A stretch of DNA of 64,000 bases from Onthophagus taurus (GCF_036711975.1 NC_091972.1:9057001-9121000); one strand, 5' to 3'. Counted from the first letter of the stretch, positions 1 through 12,440 are shown. Program-made: numbers and translations. The notes: generated from the sequence alone by a model not told the origin.

Positions 1-2400
1 TGAGAGTCCGCGAGACACCTTTTGCCCAAACGAAAAATGCACGAACGAACGACGACATCGATTAGGGTCAATTATATTGTAAATAATCTGAGTGGGCAGG
101 TCGCGAACGTCCAATTATTAAATTGCACACTTGTTCCTTTTTTAAGGCTCACGTGGATTGCTTGTTTTCGCACAAGCCGGAGGAAGTGCGTATACAGGTG
201 CGTTTAGTAGCCGAGCTTTAAGCAAGCTTTTTCTTTACTAAAAGTGAGAGTTAAAGAAGACTTAACTATCTTTTGTCACAATATCTGCCAGATGGAAAAA
301 AGACGAATAAACTTTAGAATGATTTAGATCTAGAAGAGGATGGCTTGAAATTTAACTACTTAAATAAATTTAAAATTATTTTTTAAATGCACATATTAAT
401 TTATGGTGGAACGTTATAATTGCAATTTTCCAAGGCATCAATTAACGTGCAACATGTGAGCACATGTCTTGAACAAGTCGAGCGAAATGCATACTGATGA
501 GTCGAAAGTATTGCCAGGCAGTATTAAAAATAATTCAGATTTAATGTACCGCAAGTAAAGATTTAATTTAAGACCTTATTCGGATGTTCGGTTATGTGCA
601 CGGTAATTTCTATTAATATCAAAAAAGGCAGATGTCTGTTTCAACACCATTTAATTGTCGAAAAATAATCGACACTTTCCAAACGTACTTTCCAAAAATT
701 CTTATTCGCTCCTCTTATCTACAGTTGTAAATCAAATCTTGCATCGAGTACTAACAATTTGTTTAACTCAATTTTTATCTGGTTGCGCAAAAAAAAGGAA
801 AAGTTAAAACGCAATATAAAGATCTACGCTCGATTTCTTTTAAGAAGCCACTAAATCTCATAAATGCTCTGATATCGATTACTTGGACTGGTAACGTCAC
901 GATAACATGATTTACTCGGCGCTAAGTGGAAGATTTATCGCGAAAGTCGAAATTATTATCTCGGCGTAACCCAATTAACGTTCCCGTAGTTAATTTCTCC
1001 AAGGAAATTAAAATATATTTTGGCGGATGTGGTTCATCTCCTCCACCCCTTACAATATAATTCCTACGACGTTTACACGTTACACCTGCTCTTTCAACGC
1101 TATACGAAATCGACCATCCCATCTAATATCTCGTGCAAAATTTACCTGTCTAAACACGGTCGCGTTCTTTCTCGACCTTGTAAAGTGGTCAGGTTATCGT
1201 GTCTACCAGGATAAATTACTACTTTAGACACACCGCCTGCAATGAATAAAGCCCGGAGATTGTAGATTTTGCCATTTCGATAAGAGTTGATGCAATGAAG
1301 ACGAACGATCTGTTTTTACTACATTTACACTTGCTCTTAGTAAGCGTAATCGAGTCAATAAAGTCAGTTTCGGTGAAGGGAAATGTTACGTGATATGCCA
1401 ATCTTCATTTTCCTAAATCTCATGATTATGTAATTTAAAAGCAGAAAATTTTATAGCTAATTTTAGATTTATGTTGTATTATTTCACACTTTCTTATTAC
1501 TTTATATTTCATTTAACTTTAGTTTATTATTTTTTTAATTGTAAATATTATTTAAGAGAAAAAGAACTTTCTCTCTTATCTTCTCTTACTAATGTTGAAC
1601 TTCCCTAATGTTTTCTCTGATTGGCATAGTACTATGTACTTTACTATGTTTTACTATGTACTATGGAAAAGATTACACCCATATAATACCTTCTACATCT
1701 AGAAATACAAGAACACATCTATGTTCCAGAACCTTTTGTTGTCTGTCAAATTTGTGTCAAATAGTAAATCAATGTAAACAGCATGGAAAAGGAATAGGTG
1801 ATGGCAGAAAATCAATTTTGAAAATGTGACAACAGTGATAATTCTGATGAGGAATTTGAAACAAATAAAACGTCTTATTGGTATTTCAAAAGCTAATTTC
1901 CACCTATTTTATATTTACCCATGTATTCTAATTAATAAACTACATAAGTTGTACTTGGGTGCTTGCTGGTTATGTGCTATAATCATGTTTCTCAAATTAG
2001 TAATCACTAATAAATTCAGTCTTCGTTTAGAACATCTCCATGCAGTATGCCATATCCATGGATATTTCAAACAATTTCTTCAAAAATGTATTTTATATCA
2101 CCAGCACGAAACCAGCAGAATCTTACTTCAATATTTGAAAAGTTCATTCCAGAAACGCCTCGTAGTAAGTAACTAATCTCTACAGTAAGAGAGAAAGTCG
2201 TTACTTTAGGTGACTAATCTAGTACTTTGTCTTTGCTTACTAATTTCAAATCTATTAAGTCCATCGCTTACAAAAAGTTCTGGAAGTGGTAAGAAACAAT
2301 CATAACTCATGCTATTATTAAATTATGCAACTCTCCTATCTAAACTAGAAGGGTATAATTTGTCAAATTAGCTAGTATCTATAAAAATTAACTAGCACAC
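1..2400. other. Intergenic AT-rich sequence, no gene recognised
   Basis: Short open frames occur here (for example 1608-1829 and 1826-2176 on the plus strand), but none shows a recognisable domain, signal peptide or consistent splice structure. The first 1.4 kb is somewhat less AT-rich around 1020-1230. Some of 2140-2400 may be a decayed upstream part of the retrotransposon that becomes recognisable just after it. Nothing else can be supported. Confidence 0.5.
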
Positions 2401-2404
2401 TTCT

Positions 2405-3235
2405 AACTTCGCTTTAGTTACTTCTGGAGTGCCTCAAGGAAATCACTTGGGTTCGGTTTTGCTCATAACCTAAACGATTTTCACGAATATTTTCATCACA
2501 ATTTTTGCTTTGCGCTGATGACTGCAAAATATTTACTAAAGTATAATCAACATCTGATCTGTACGCTATGACTACAGGCGTGAAGGATCTAGGATTCTAA
2601 ACTGCTTTTCAATAATCATTCAGAAATTATATTCTCAAAAGCTAATAGATTTTTAGGTTTCATCATCAAAATTACTAGACCTTTTACTAACCTTCAATGT
2701 ATATGGTCCTTATACATGGCTTATGTCAATGATGTACTAAATTATGCTTCGGTTGTCTGAAATCCTGTGCATATTGACTGCATTGAAGGGTTGCAGAAAA
2801 GTTTTACTCAGTATTTAGCTCACAAATTTAATCTGCCATACTATGTTTAAGGAGGAGCCCTTGCCTGGTACACCAATGCTTCAAAGACAGTTGGATCCGG
2901 AGTAGGTATGGGCCAATTAGTACACCAAATAGCCGCATTAAATTGCCGCTCAGCTCGGTCATAACCATTTTTCAAGCTGAAGTTCTTGCTATAAACTTCT
3001 GCACCGTTGTGAACCTAGAAAAGGGGCAAAAAGGTGCATCGATAAACATTTTCACGGACAGTCGGACTGTCCTAAAGGCAATTCAAGCCTACACGTGTGA
3101 CTCCAAACTGATCAGAGTGTACCGGCAACCTAAGAGAACTCGCTAGGGGTAATGATGTTACTCTATGATGGGTTGCAGGTCACAAAGATATTGAGGGCAA
3201 TGAAAACGCGGACAAGCTGGCCAAAGAGTAATAAA
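2405..3235 (+). mobile_element. Decayed Jockey-like non-LTR retrotransposon with RNase H remnant
   Basis: Around 2417-2560 a plus-strand frame reads VTSGVPQGNHLGSVL, the reverse-transcriptase core motif of Jockey/I-type LINEs, followed after frame breaks by a remnant resembling the catalytic FADD-type segment. From 2580 to 2830 the thumb region is recognisable (VKDLGF, then FGCLKSCA resembling ASVVWNP) with many stops. From 2845 to 3230 an RNase H-like domain remains: a degraded DGSK-type start, then QAEVLAINFCTVVNLEKG, FTDSRTVLKAIQAYT and GHKDIEGNENADKLAKE. The longest intact piece is 67 codons at 2943-3146. Stops and frameshifts throughout make it a dead copy. RT and RNase H may derive from one element or from two adjacent ones. 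The clade is inferred from motif style only. Confidence 0.75.
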
Positions 3236-3282
3236 GCAACAAGACCTTGGAGCAATACTAAGGTTTATAATTTAATATAATT

Positions 3283-3890
3283 TATGTATTTAATTAACAC
3301 GATCAATGCTGTCTATTGTTTAGAATTTATTTCTAAACAGTAGAGAGAAAAAAGAGATTTAGGTCCACCTTAGAACAACGGTCTTAGGACTGTCTTACTT
3401 TGATGTAGAAAGATCTGGGAGCAATAATGAAAGAGAGCAATATTGTTACGAATAACATTTGCTACAACTTTTGTTCTAAAAATTTTTTTATAAAATGCTC
3501 CGATTCCCAAATGTTACCATTAATTAATTGAAAAAGCAACAATTTCATTAAATTTTCATATTTTTGTATTTTTCTCAATATTGATGCATCTGGAAACAAT
3601 AGTGAAAGAGAGCAATATTGTTACGAATAACATTTGCTACAACTTTTGTTCTAAACATTTTTTTGTAAAATGCTCCGATTCCCAAATGTTACCATTACTG
3701 GAGAAAGCAACAATTTTATCAAATTTTCATATATTTGTATTTTTCTCAAAATTGATGCATCTAAAAGCAAAAGTGAAAAAGATCAATATTGTTTAGAATA
3801 ACATTTGCCACATCTTTTATTCTAAAAGTTTTCTTGTAATATGCTCCGATTCCCAAGTGTTACCATTAATTAGTAACACTTGGGTTACAA
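3283..3890 (+). repeat. Satellite-bearing module, short copy (leader plus ~2.7 monomers)
   Basis: A leader (3283-3418) beginning TATGTATTTAATTA and containing a GTAGAAAGATCT segment is followed by tandem monomers of about 171 bp. The shared landmark TTTCTCAAnATTGATGCATCT occurs at about 3572 and 3743. Each monomer holds GAGCAATATTGTTACGAATA, ACAACTTTTGTTCTAAA and ATGCTCCGATTCCCAA. The array ends in a hairpin: CCCAAGTGTTAC at 3852-3863 and its exact reverse complement at 3873-3884 with a 9-nt loop. The same leader and monomer recur at 9.43-12.06 kb, so this looks like a dispersed unit rather than local slippage. Confidence 0.85.
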
Positions 3891-6400
3891 TTAGTTTCTT
3901 AAAATTGTAAATGTGTCCTTCTGTGTTATTATTATGCTTTGTTTTTGTTCTGTTAATGGATACTGTTGTGGAGATAAATAAATATCAAAAACTTTAGTAT
4001 TAAACTAAGCGACTTCAATGAAAGTAAATCCAATCTAAATCAAAACCTTAAATTTGATTTTAAAAGGTGATGGTGACTTCACAGAAATTAAGCAAATTGA
4101 AGAAACTTCATCAAAAGAATAACCGATAGCAAAACTCCTCCAATACTATTATGTTAATGTAGTCACGATAGCAGCTTTTAAAGTTATGGCTTAGAAGAGA
4201 TTCAAATACTTTGCACAACTATTTCAAAACTATTGATAAGAAAAATAAGATAGTATAAAATTATATGTGTGTAATAGAGAGTGTCAAACTACTTTACTTC
4301 ACTTCCAAGTTCTATTGAATCAATTTTTCTGCGTCCATTTCACTTCTCGTTGAATTATAACATCCAACTGAAATCTGCACTGCTATTTATACAGCAAAAA
4401 GAAAGAGGGAGTAAAATCGGTGGGGGAATTCGTTATTTCTCGTTAAGGTTTAACGGAGCTGAAATTTCATGAGTTAAAATTACGGTCTAATTAAAAATCT
4501 CTACGACTCCGTTACGACAATGAATTCCTTCCTCTCATTCGGTTAGCCAAGTATAGACGATTTGTCTATTAAATATAATTATTTACGCTCTAAATCGTCT
4601 TGTGTGTACAATATCTTCACCTTGAAATTATTGCAGAAAAATTATTGAATTTGGATTAATTTTTGAAATCCTTTTACTTGACTCAAAATCATTAAGTCAT
4701 TCGAACGTCTCAAGTTCTTACGCAAGCTTTGCGCGTACGTTAACGGAAGAACATTACAATTAAGTGGAAACTATTGAAAACCAGCCAATGAACAGGAAAT
4801 ATTTTCACTTCTACCATAGCAGCTGTTGTTAAAGCATTCGGAGAATACCGAATTGAACTACATTCTTAATTAAAGCTTACGAGGCTTCACGGTTTATACT
4901 TGTACGGTATGTGAATTGTTCGCGATTGCTAAATTCGTAATTTTACCTTAAGATTGATGATTTCGAATATAGAACATTCTAAATTTGATGGTTGATTAAT
5001 TATTCGTAGTTCACTTTCAATTGTAACCAAAAATTATTAATGATTTTCTGTGTTTAATAAAGAAAATACTGTTTAATTTGATACTAAAAAAAATGCATGG
5101 AAAAGAAGTAAAATGTACTCTAGGAAACGAAGAAAAGTACGGCATATAACATCTGTTGAATCGTGTTCCTTACAACTGACGCTGTTGTTGCGCATTTATC
5201 GAATCGAAACGATTTGTGAAATTTTATTCAATTTATGACGTCGTAAACTGAATTTCAATAAAGAAATTCGTTATCAAATAATATATTTTAATTTATTCAG
5301 CGAATATAAAAAACGAAACATTATTTATTTCTAAAAATCATGCAATCCATATTTATAATTAAAGTTTATAAAAATCATCGAAAGATGCTTAAAAGCTATG
5401 TTTAAAATTTTCTACTTTCCCATAAAACTAAGGAATTCACAACAAGTGTTATGCAATTTGTGTAATATGCCGAGTGGAACTGGTTGTAATTTTGAAATGA
5501 GATGTGTAGCTGCAGAAACGGTTCCAAATTAAACCAATTAATGGTGAAGGCCTTTTTGTTGTTTCGATGGATTCCGTGAAGGACGCAATTTAAATGTTGC
5601 AACCCTCCGTAGGCCACTCGCCCGGTGTACACTCGATAATAGCGAGGGATAATGTCACAATTAGGTCGGGACACGAAATTCTAACAATACAAATTGACGT
5701 TTCGTGACTAGTACACCTTTCTATCGGTTAGCCCTGTCGTGTTTCGCTTTCAGAACCTAGAATTCTACCAGCGAGACTTTAAGGAAACATTTGTGCATAC
5801 CACGTCGACACATCCCTTATTACAGCCACAAGTTTCCAAAGATGCTATCGCAACAAATTTGTATAAATGAAAATTATGAGTATTGAATAGAAATTCATTC
5901 TTTCACAACCGAGAAACTCGTTCTGAAAGTTCAAATTTTTTTTTCTCAAGTGAATAAGGTCATTGTACTTGAATTTTAAAATATAAAGCACTGATAATGG
6001 CAAAAACAATTAGTTTTAATGTGTCTCTTTGGTTCAATTAGATGTCTGAATCATTGCAATTCACTTCACAATCTGCATTACTCGACATAATCAGATGTAA
6101 ATTGATGCTAATGAATCGTTTCAACGAGTAGTATGCTTAACATGTGGTGTTAATTAAGTGTAAAAGACCTCACATGTCTCGTCAAAGGTACCCCTAAATT
6201 GGGAATTTAAAGAATTTGTAAAGAATCGTCTTCTTTCGTACTAGTAAACTAATCTTACGTAACGTACGCGGCATCAAGCCTGTTACACTAATAAAATCGA
6301 TGTGGAAGTGAAAATCCTAATACGCACACACGTTCACGTTGTAAATCCGTAGACGCGACGCGCAAAATGCCCATGGAGCGTGGTGGTGGTGGTCTTGGGA
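3891..6400. other. Intergenic, no gene recognised
   Basis: AT-rich sequence with scattered short open frames (4281-4472 plus, 5402-5674 minus) that lack domain content or splice context. 4490-4780 and 5560-5830 have a more even base composition and could hold regulatory sequence for the downstream cuticular gene, but I see no specific motif to name. Confidence 0.45.
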
Positions 6401-6409
6401 AAGTGCGCC

Positions 6410-6417
6410 TATATAAG
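6410..6417 (+). promoter_or_regulatory. TATA box of the cuticular protein gene
   Basis: TATATAAG stands 48 bp before the inferred start codon (6465) and 33-39 bp upstream of CCTTCAAGA/AGCAGAG-type sequence where a transcription start would be expected near 6440-6445. A strong TATA box and a very short 5' leader are usual for abundantly transcribed insect cuticle genes. Confidence 0.7.
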
Positions 6418-6464
6418 TCCAACTCATCGTCTACCAAAGCAGAGCCTTCAAGACCACGAACAAC

Positions 6465-7600
6465 ATGAAGGCATTTGTAAGTAAACAATAGCTCAACAAA
6501 GAAACAAAAAATATAAAAGATAAATTTTCTTAATTCTTTTTTAGATAACATTATTGTGTATCTGTGCTGTTGCGCACTCCGTTGAAGTCAAAGAAAAATC
6601 GGTCGAGCAGGAGTCAAAGAAGCAGGAGAAACGCGGTTTGCTCCTCGGCGACCATGGATTTGGAGGAGGCGATTTCGGAGGTGGCGACTACGGAGGTGGA
6701 CATGATTTCGGTGGTGGCGGCGCCGACTACGGCGGTGGCGATTTCGGTGGTGGTGGTGGCGGTTACGGCGGCGGACATCATGAAGACGTCAAAACGGTTG
6801 TCGTAGAAAAGAAAATCCCAGTTCCATATACAGTTACGAAACACGTTCCTTATACGGTTGAGAAGAAAGTACCGTACGAAGTTAAGGTCCCGGTACCACA
6901 ACCCTACACCGTTGAAAAGAAAGTACCAGTACCTGTGAAAGAATACATCAAAGTTCCATACATCGTTCCTCAACCCTACGAGGTGATTAAGAAGGTACCT
7001 TATGAAGTTAAAGTTCCAGTACCTAGGCCTTATGAAGTTAAAGTACCAGTTCCACAACCCTACACTGTTGAAAAGAAAGTTCCAGTACCAGTTAAAGTGT
7101 TGATACCACAACCGTACACCGTTGAAAAGAAAGTACCATACCCAGTTAAAGTAGAAATCCCGGTACCACAACCGTATACTGTTGAGAAAAAAGTACCTTA
7201 TGAGGTAAAAGTACCTGTTGATCGTCCAGTGCATATTTCGGTACCAAAACCATATCCAGTTACCGTTGAAAGGCACATTCCATACACTGTGCATAAACCG
7301 GTACCATATGAAGTTAAGGTTCCAGTCGACAAACCATACCCAGTTGAAGTACCTAAACCAGTACCTTACCACGTTAAAGTACCAGTACCTCAACCCTACA
7401 CCGTTGAGAAGAAAGTTCCAGTAGAAGTACCCAAACCAGTACCTTACCCAGTCAAAGTACCAGTCGACAAACCATACCCAGTCTACAAGGAAGTCCATGT
7501 TCCTGTTGAAAAGGAAGTACCAGTGCCAGTCAAGGTACCATACCCAGTGCCAGTTAAGGTCCATCATCATCACGAGCACGATTTTGGCGGCTACCACTAG
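6465..7600 (+). CDS. Secreted Val/Pro/Tyr/Lys-repeat cuticular protein (Vajk-like)
   Basis: Two coding exons: 6465-6476 (ATG AAG GCA TTT) and 6545-7600, with a 68-bp phase-0 intron (GTAAGT..TTAG). The product is 355 residues. Residues 1-16 (MKAFITLLCICAVAHS) form a signal peptide interrupted by the intron after codon 4, an arrangement typical of insect cuticle genes. A short acidic/basic spacer ends in QEKR, then comes a Gly-rich block of GGGDFGGGDYGGG type (about residues 36-80). The rest is a repeat domain built from PYTVEKKVP (six YTVEKKVP units) alternating with PYEVKVPV and PYPVKVPV. The tail is HHHHEHDFGGYH. This matches the valine/lysine/tyrosine-rich extracellular cuticle proteins called Vajk in Drosophila, presumed structural chitin-matrix components; the family assignment is from memory of the repeat style. 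Tyrosines and lysines spaced this way suit cross-linking. The gene is intact. A satellite module lies on each side, 2.5 kb upstream and 1.8 kb downstream. Confidence 0.88.
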
Positions 7601-7926
7601 TTTCAATTTAAAACAAAAAAGAATATCTGAGAAAATGTCCTTGTTGTATTAGATATTTTATTATTTTGTATAATAGTAAATAGTATTGTTATTTAATTTA
7701 CCAAATCGTCCCCTGAACGATGTTTCTCTCTGTCTATAACCCTTTGTTGTATACGACTCGGAACCTCTCGTCCCCTTGTGCTGCTTCAATTGCAACCACG
7801 CATCATCTTTGAAATTGAACAGATAATTGACAACGTTTGCAATAATTTTGTCCATCAACACACTTCATCTTTGCGTAATCGCCGAAGGAAAGCGCCCTAT
7901 ATTTTGTGATCTGTTATCATTTTTAT

Positions 7927-7932
7927 AATAAA
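7927..7932 (+). terminator. Candidate poly(A) signal of the cuticular gene
   Basis: AATAAA lies 327 bp after the stop codon in an A/T-rich tract, and is the first canonical hexamer I see downstream on this strand. Variant signals nearer the stop (ATAATA-type around 7670) could be used instead. Confidence 0.35.
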
Positions 7933-7939
7933 AATGTCT

Positions 7940-9430
7940 TCTTATAATAGGATGTGTTTTTTTAATATCATTACACCAACAATTATATTTAATCTCCAAT
8001 TTATTTTATTAATTAAACCAATTTATTTTACGAAACCACAAATTTCGAAACTAAATGTCCTCGCAACATTTTCTATTCTATAATAATAAGCGAAGATTAC
8101 GACTTGCAAATTTGTGTCATATTCATTGTATCATCGCAGTTATTGCGATGAGTCGAGACTGAAATGAGTGTAGAAAGCGTCAAATGAAAGCCAACAAGCC
8201 GGCTGTTGTCTCTAGAACTATGCAACTTTCTTGCGCAACAGGTTTTTTTTTATTTCTTCTTTCAATAACATCCCATGCGTTATAGAAAGTTCTAATTCGG
8301 AATAAGAAAACCGTTAAAATTTAAAATCCTCCTCATTAATCTAGTAATAATCAACGTGCTACGCGTAAAAGCAAATTTTGCTCTAACGCTGCATACTAAA
8401 ATGAAGGAATGGCCAATGAGTGAAAGTTGTGGGGCAATTAAACCGGGCAGCATCGGCCACATGTCGCGTGAGTTTTCATTTAAGGACGTTTCGAATCTGT
8501 GCGAACGTGTGGTCGTTGAACGTTGGTGATTATCGGAAGCTGATTTCCTTTCGTATTTTTTTTTTATTTCTTGGAGATGAATTGCGGAAGTTGAGAAATT
8601 TTACAGAATTTCTCAACATCGGTTGGGTAATGATTACGAAAAGAACTCATTGAAACTGTTCCAGGAAGGAAGACAAGAAACATTCTGACATTTCGAGCTT
8701 TTCTATTACATGAAGCCTGTTTGTAATTTTTATTCTTATAAGGAATTGACGTAACAATAGCCCAAAGATGGAGCTTTCAAAGCTACCGTTCATATAATAA
8801 AATAATCTGAAAGTTAGTGGATGCAGTTATGGTTTAAAAGGAGTTGACTTACTTTAAAAGTATTTTATGGTCAATTTGCATAAGATAATCACTTTAAATT
8901 ACAGATAATAAGACATGTAATTTTAGTAAACGTGTAAACGACATGTACAACGAATTTTATATAAATCACTTTCATTATTTTGTTTTGAACGTTTTATGAA
9001 AAGTACCGTAGGGTTGGTAAAAATTTTGTTGAGAACGAGACATTATCTCTTCAGGGCACGTTTTGGGTTTGGATGACATTACGCGATAAGAGCAGATGAC
9101 AAAGTTAATCCCCCTTTACAATATGTTAAGGATTACGAATTGAAAGGGCATATTGTTATCTTTAAGTACCATTTTGAGTGGTTGTTAACACCCTTAATCC
9201 TTCCACGGGATAAATATTTTTATGGGGTGGGGCATAATTATGTATAATCAGGGTATTTAGAAGGAGGGAAATGATATTTAAAGGTTTTTCGTGGTTTTTA
9301 ACTTAAATGTTTTTAAATGGGATGAAACCAAACTTGAGAGATTTCTTAATAAATAAAAGGGAGAAGAAATTGAGCAATATGTTTAGTAGTGAGTGGTAAA
9401 TATCTAGAAAACACGGGGAAATAATGGTAT
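7940..9430. other. Intergenic, no gene recognised
   Basis: Sequence between the cuticular gene and the long satellite array. No domain-bearing open frame or splice-linked exons were found; the plus-strand frame 8420-8653 has no recognisable content. Confidence 0.45.
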
Positions 9431-12060
9431 TATGTATTTAATTACCACGAGGAATGCTGTCTACTGTTTACAAATAAATACTTTGTAAAAAAGAGTTGTA
9501 CAACGATCTTAGGACTGTCTTACATTGACGTAGAAAGATCTGAGAGCAAAAGTGAAAGAGAACAATATTGTTAAGGAAACATTTGCTACAACTTTTGTTC
9601 TAAAAGCTTTTTTGTAATATGCTCCGATTTCCGGGTACCATTAATAACTGGAAAATGCAACAAATTGACCAAATTTTAGTATTTTTCTCAATATTGATGC
9701 ATGTGAGAGCAATAGTGAAACAGAGCAATATTGTTTTTAACATTTGCTACATTTTTTGTTTCAAAAGTGTTCGTGTAATATCTCCGGACTCCCAAGTGTT
9801 ACCATTAATTACTTGAAAAAGCAACAATTTTATCAAATTTTTGCAATTTTCTCAATATTGATGCACCTGAGAGCTAAAGTGAAATAGAGCAATATTGTTA
9901 CGAATAAAATTTGCTACAACTTCTGTTCTAAAAGTTTTTTTGTAATATGTTCCGATTCCCGGGTACCAACAATAATTTGAAAAAGCGAGAAATTCATCAA
10001 ATTATTGTATTTTTGGATTTTTCTCAATATTGATGCATCTGAAAGCGAAGGTGAAAAAGAGGAATATTGTTTTGAATAAAGTTTGCTGTAATTTTTGTTC
10101 TAAAAGCTTTTATGTAATATGCTTCGATTTCCGGGTACCATTAATTACTGGAAAATACAACAAATTTTCATATTTTTGTATTTTTCTCAATATTGACGAA
10201 TCTAAGAGCAAAAGTGCAAGAGAGCAATATTGTTACGAATAAAATTTGCTACAACTTTTGTTCTAAAAGTTTTTTTGTAACATGTTCCGATTCCCGGGTA
10301 GCATCAATAACTTGAAAACACAACAAATTCATAAAATTTTCATATTTTTGCATTTTTCTCAATATTGATACTTCTAAGAGCAAAAGTGAAAGAGAGCAAT
10401 ATTGTTTAGAATAACATTTGCTACATTTTTTGTTCGAAAAGTGTTCTTGTAATATCCCCGGACTTCCAAGTGTTACTATTAATTACTTGAAAAAGCAACA
10501 AATTCATCAAATTTTCATATTTTTTCATTTTTCTCAGTGTTGATGCATCTGAAAGCGAAAGTGAAAGAGAGCAGTATTTTTTAGAATAAAATTTGCTACA
10601 ACTTTTGTTCTAAAAGCTTTTTCGTAATATGCTCCGATTTCCGGGTACCATTACTTACTGAAAAATGCAACAAATTCATAAAATTTTCATATTTTTGTAT
10701 TTTTCTCAATATTAACGCATCTAAGAGCAAAAGTGCAATAGAGCAATATTGTTAAGAATAAAATTTGCTACAACTTTTGTTCTAAAAGTTTTTTTGTAAT
10801 ATGTTCCGATTCCCGGGTACCATCAATAACTTGAAAACACAACAAATTCATCAAATTTTCATATTTTTGCATTTTTCTCAATATTGATGCATCTACGAGC
10901 AAAAGTGAAAGAGATCAATATTGTTTAGAATAAAATTTGGTACAACTTTTGTTTTAAAAGCTTTTTAGTAATATGCTCCGATTTCCTGGTACCATTAATT
11001 ACTGGAAAATACAACAAATTCATCAAATTTTCATATTTTTGTATTTTTCTCAATATTGACGCATCTAAGAGCAAAAGTGAAAGAGAATAATATTGTTACG
11101 AATAAAATTTGGTATAACTTTTGTTCTAAAAGTTTTTTTGTAATATGTTCCGATTCCCGGGTACCACCAATAACTTGAAAACGCAACAAATTCATCAAAT
11201 TTTCATATTTTTGCATTTTTCTCAATATTGATGCATCTAAGAGCAAAAGTGAAACAGAGCAATATTGTTTAGAATAACATTTGCTACATTTTTTGTTCCA
11301 AAAGTGTTCTTGTAATATCCCCGGACTCCCAAGTGTTACCATTAATTACTTGAAAAAGCAACAAATTCATCAAATTTTCATATTTTTTCATTTTTCTCAA
11401 TATTGATGCATCTGAAAGCGAAAGTAAAAGAGAGCAATATTGTTACGAATAAAATTTGCTACAACTTTTGTTCTAAAAGTTTTTTTGTAATATGTTCCGA
11501 TTCCCGGGTACCATCAATAACTTGAAAACACAACAAATTCATCAAATTTTCATATTTTTGCATTTTTCTCAATATTGACGCATCTATGAGCAAAAGTGAA
11601 AGAGAGCAATATTGTTTAGAATAAAATTTGCTACAACTTTTGTTGTAAAAGCTTTTTAGTAATATGCTCCGATTTCCGGGTACCATTAATTACTGAAAAA
11701 TGCAACAAATTCATCAAATTTTCATATTTTTGTATTTTTCTCAATATTGACGCATCTAAGAGCAAAAGTGAAAGAGAGCAATATTGTTACGAATAAAATT
11801 GGCTACAACTTTTGTTCTAAAAGTTATTTTGTAATATGTTCGGATTCCCGGGTACCTACAATAACTTGAAAAAGCAACAAATTCATCACATTTTCATATT
11901 TTTGTATTTTTCTTAATATTGACGTATCTAAGAGCAAAACTGAAAGAGAACAATATTGTTACGAATCAAATTTGCTACAACTTCTGTTCTAAAAGATTTT
12001 TTGTAAAATGCTCCTATTCCCAAGAGTTACCATTAATAACTGGAAAATGTAACAAATGTA
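9431..12060 (+). repeat. Satellite-bearing module, long copy (~15 monomers of 172 bp)
   Basis: A leader at 9431-9543 (TATGTATTTAATTA .. GGACTGTCTTACATTGACG .. AGAAAGATCT) matches the leader at 3283-3418. It is followed by about 15 head-to-tail monomers. The landmark (C)TCAATATTGA occurs at 9687, 9851, 10023, 10186, 10358, 10533 (variant), 10705 (variant), 10877, 11049, 11221, 11396, 11568, 11740 and 11912 (variant). Spacings are 164, 172, 163, 172, 175, then 172 nearly throughout, with one more 175. Most monomers carry a KpnI-type GGGTACC; a subtype (landmarks 9687, 10358, 11221) carries CGGACTCCCAAGTGTTACC or a close variant. The array decays after about 12000. Open frames here (11031-11342 and 11459-11686, minus) are read-through of the repeat and not genes. 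Confidence 0.95.
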
Positions 12061-12440
12061 ACAAAATGTAACCATAGGCGACAATCAGTGGAATCTCAAA
12101 TAAATGCGATTCAAAATCAGTTAAATGACCAAAAGAAAATTTTCTCCGTCAACATCAAATTGTTGTTCTCATTAAAATTTTCGACACAACCGTTCAAATT
12201 CTCCATAAAGAACTTTATCTTATATCTGTAATTTTTATAATTATAATGATATTTTGATGATAATACTATGTTTTTCTCGTCCTTTTTGTTAAACGTTAAT
12301 TAATTAATTTCATCGATTTTTATGTAATCATTATTATTAATTGATTTCAACCCTGTTATAATCTTTTGTTCTAGATATGATTTGCATGAATATACACATA
12401 TTTTTTTATTGTTTAGAGTTTGAAAATAGACGTCCGGTTT
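12061..12440. other. AT-rich spacer, nothing recognised
   Basis: Sequence downstream of the satellite array. It starts with a few ATGTAAC direct repeats (about 12045-12075) and contains no gene-like frame. Confidence 0.4.

Noticed and set aside
6614-7606. 330-codon open frame antisense to the cuticular gene, rich in Trp, Phe, Tyr and Asn
   Set aside because: It is the mirror of a repetitive, codon-biased gene; it has no start context, domain or splice evidence, and the sense strand has a signal peptide, TATA box and intron.
11031-11686. Minus-strand frames of 103 and 75 codons
   Set aside because: They are read-through of the 172-bp satellite and repeat internally.
9431-12060. Regular direct repeats resembling a CRISPR array
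   Set aside because: Units are contiguous 172-bp monomers without unique spacers, in a eukaryotic genome.
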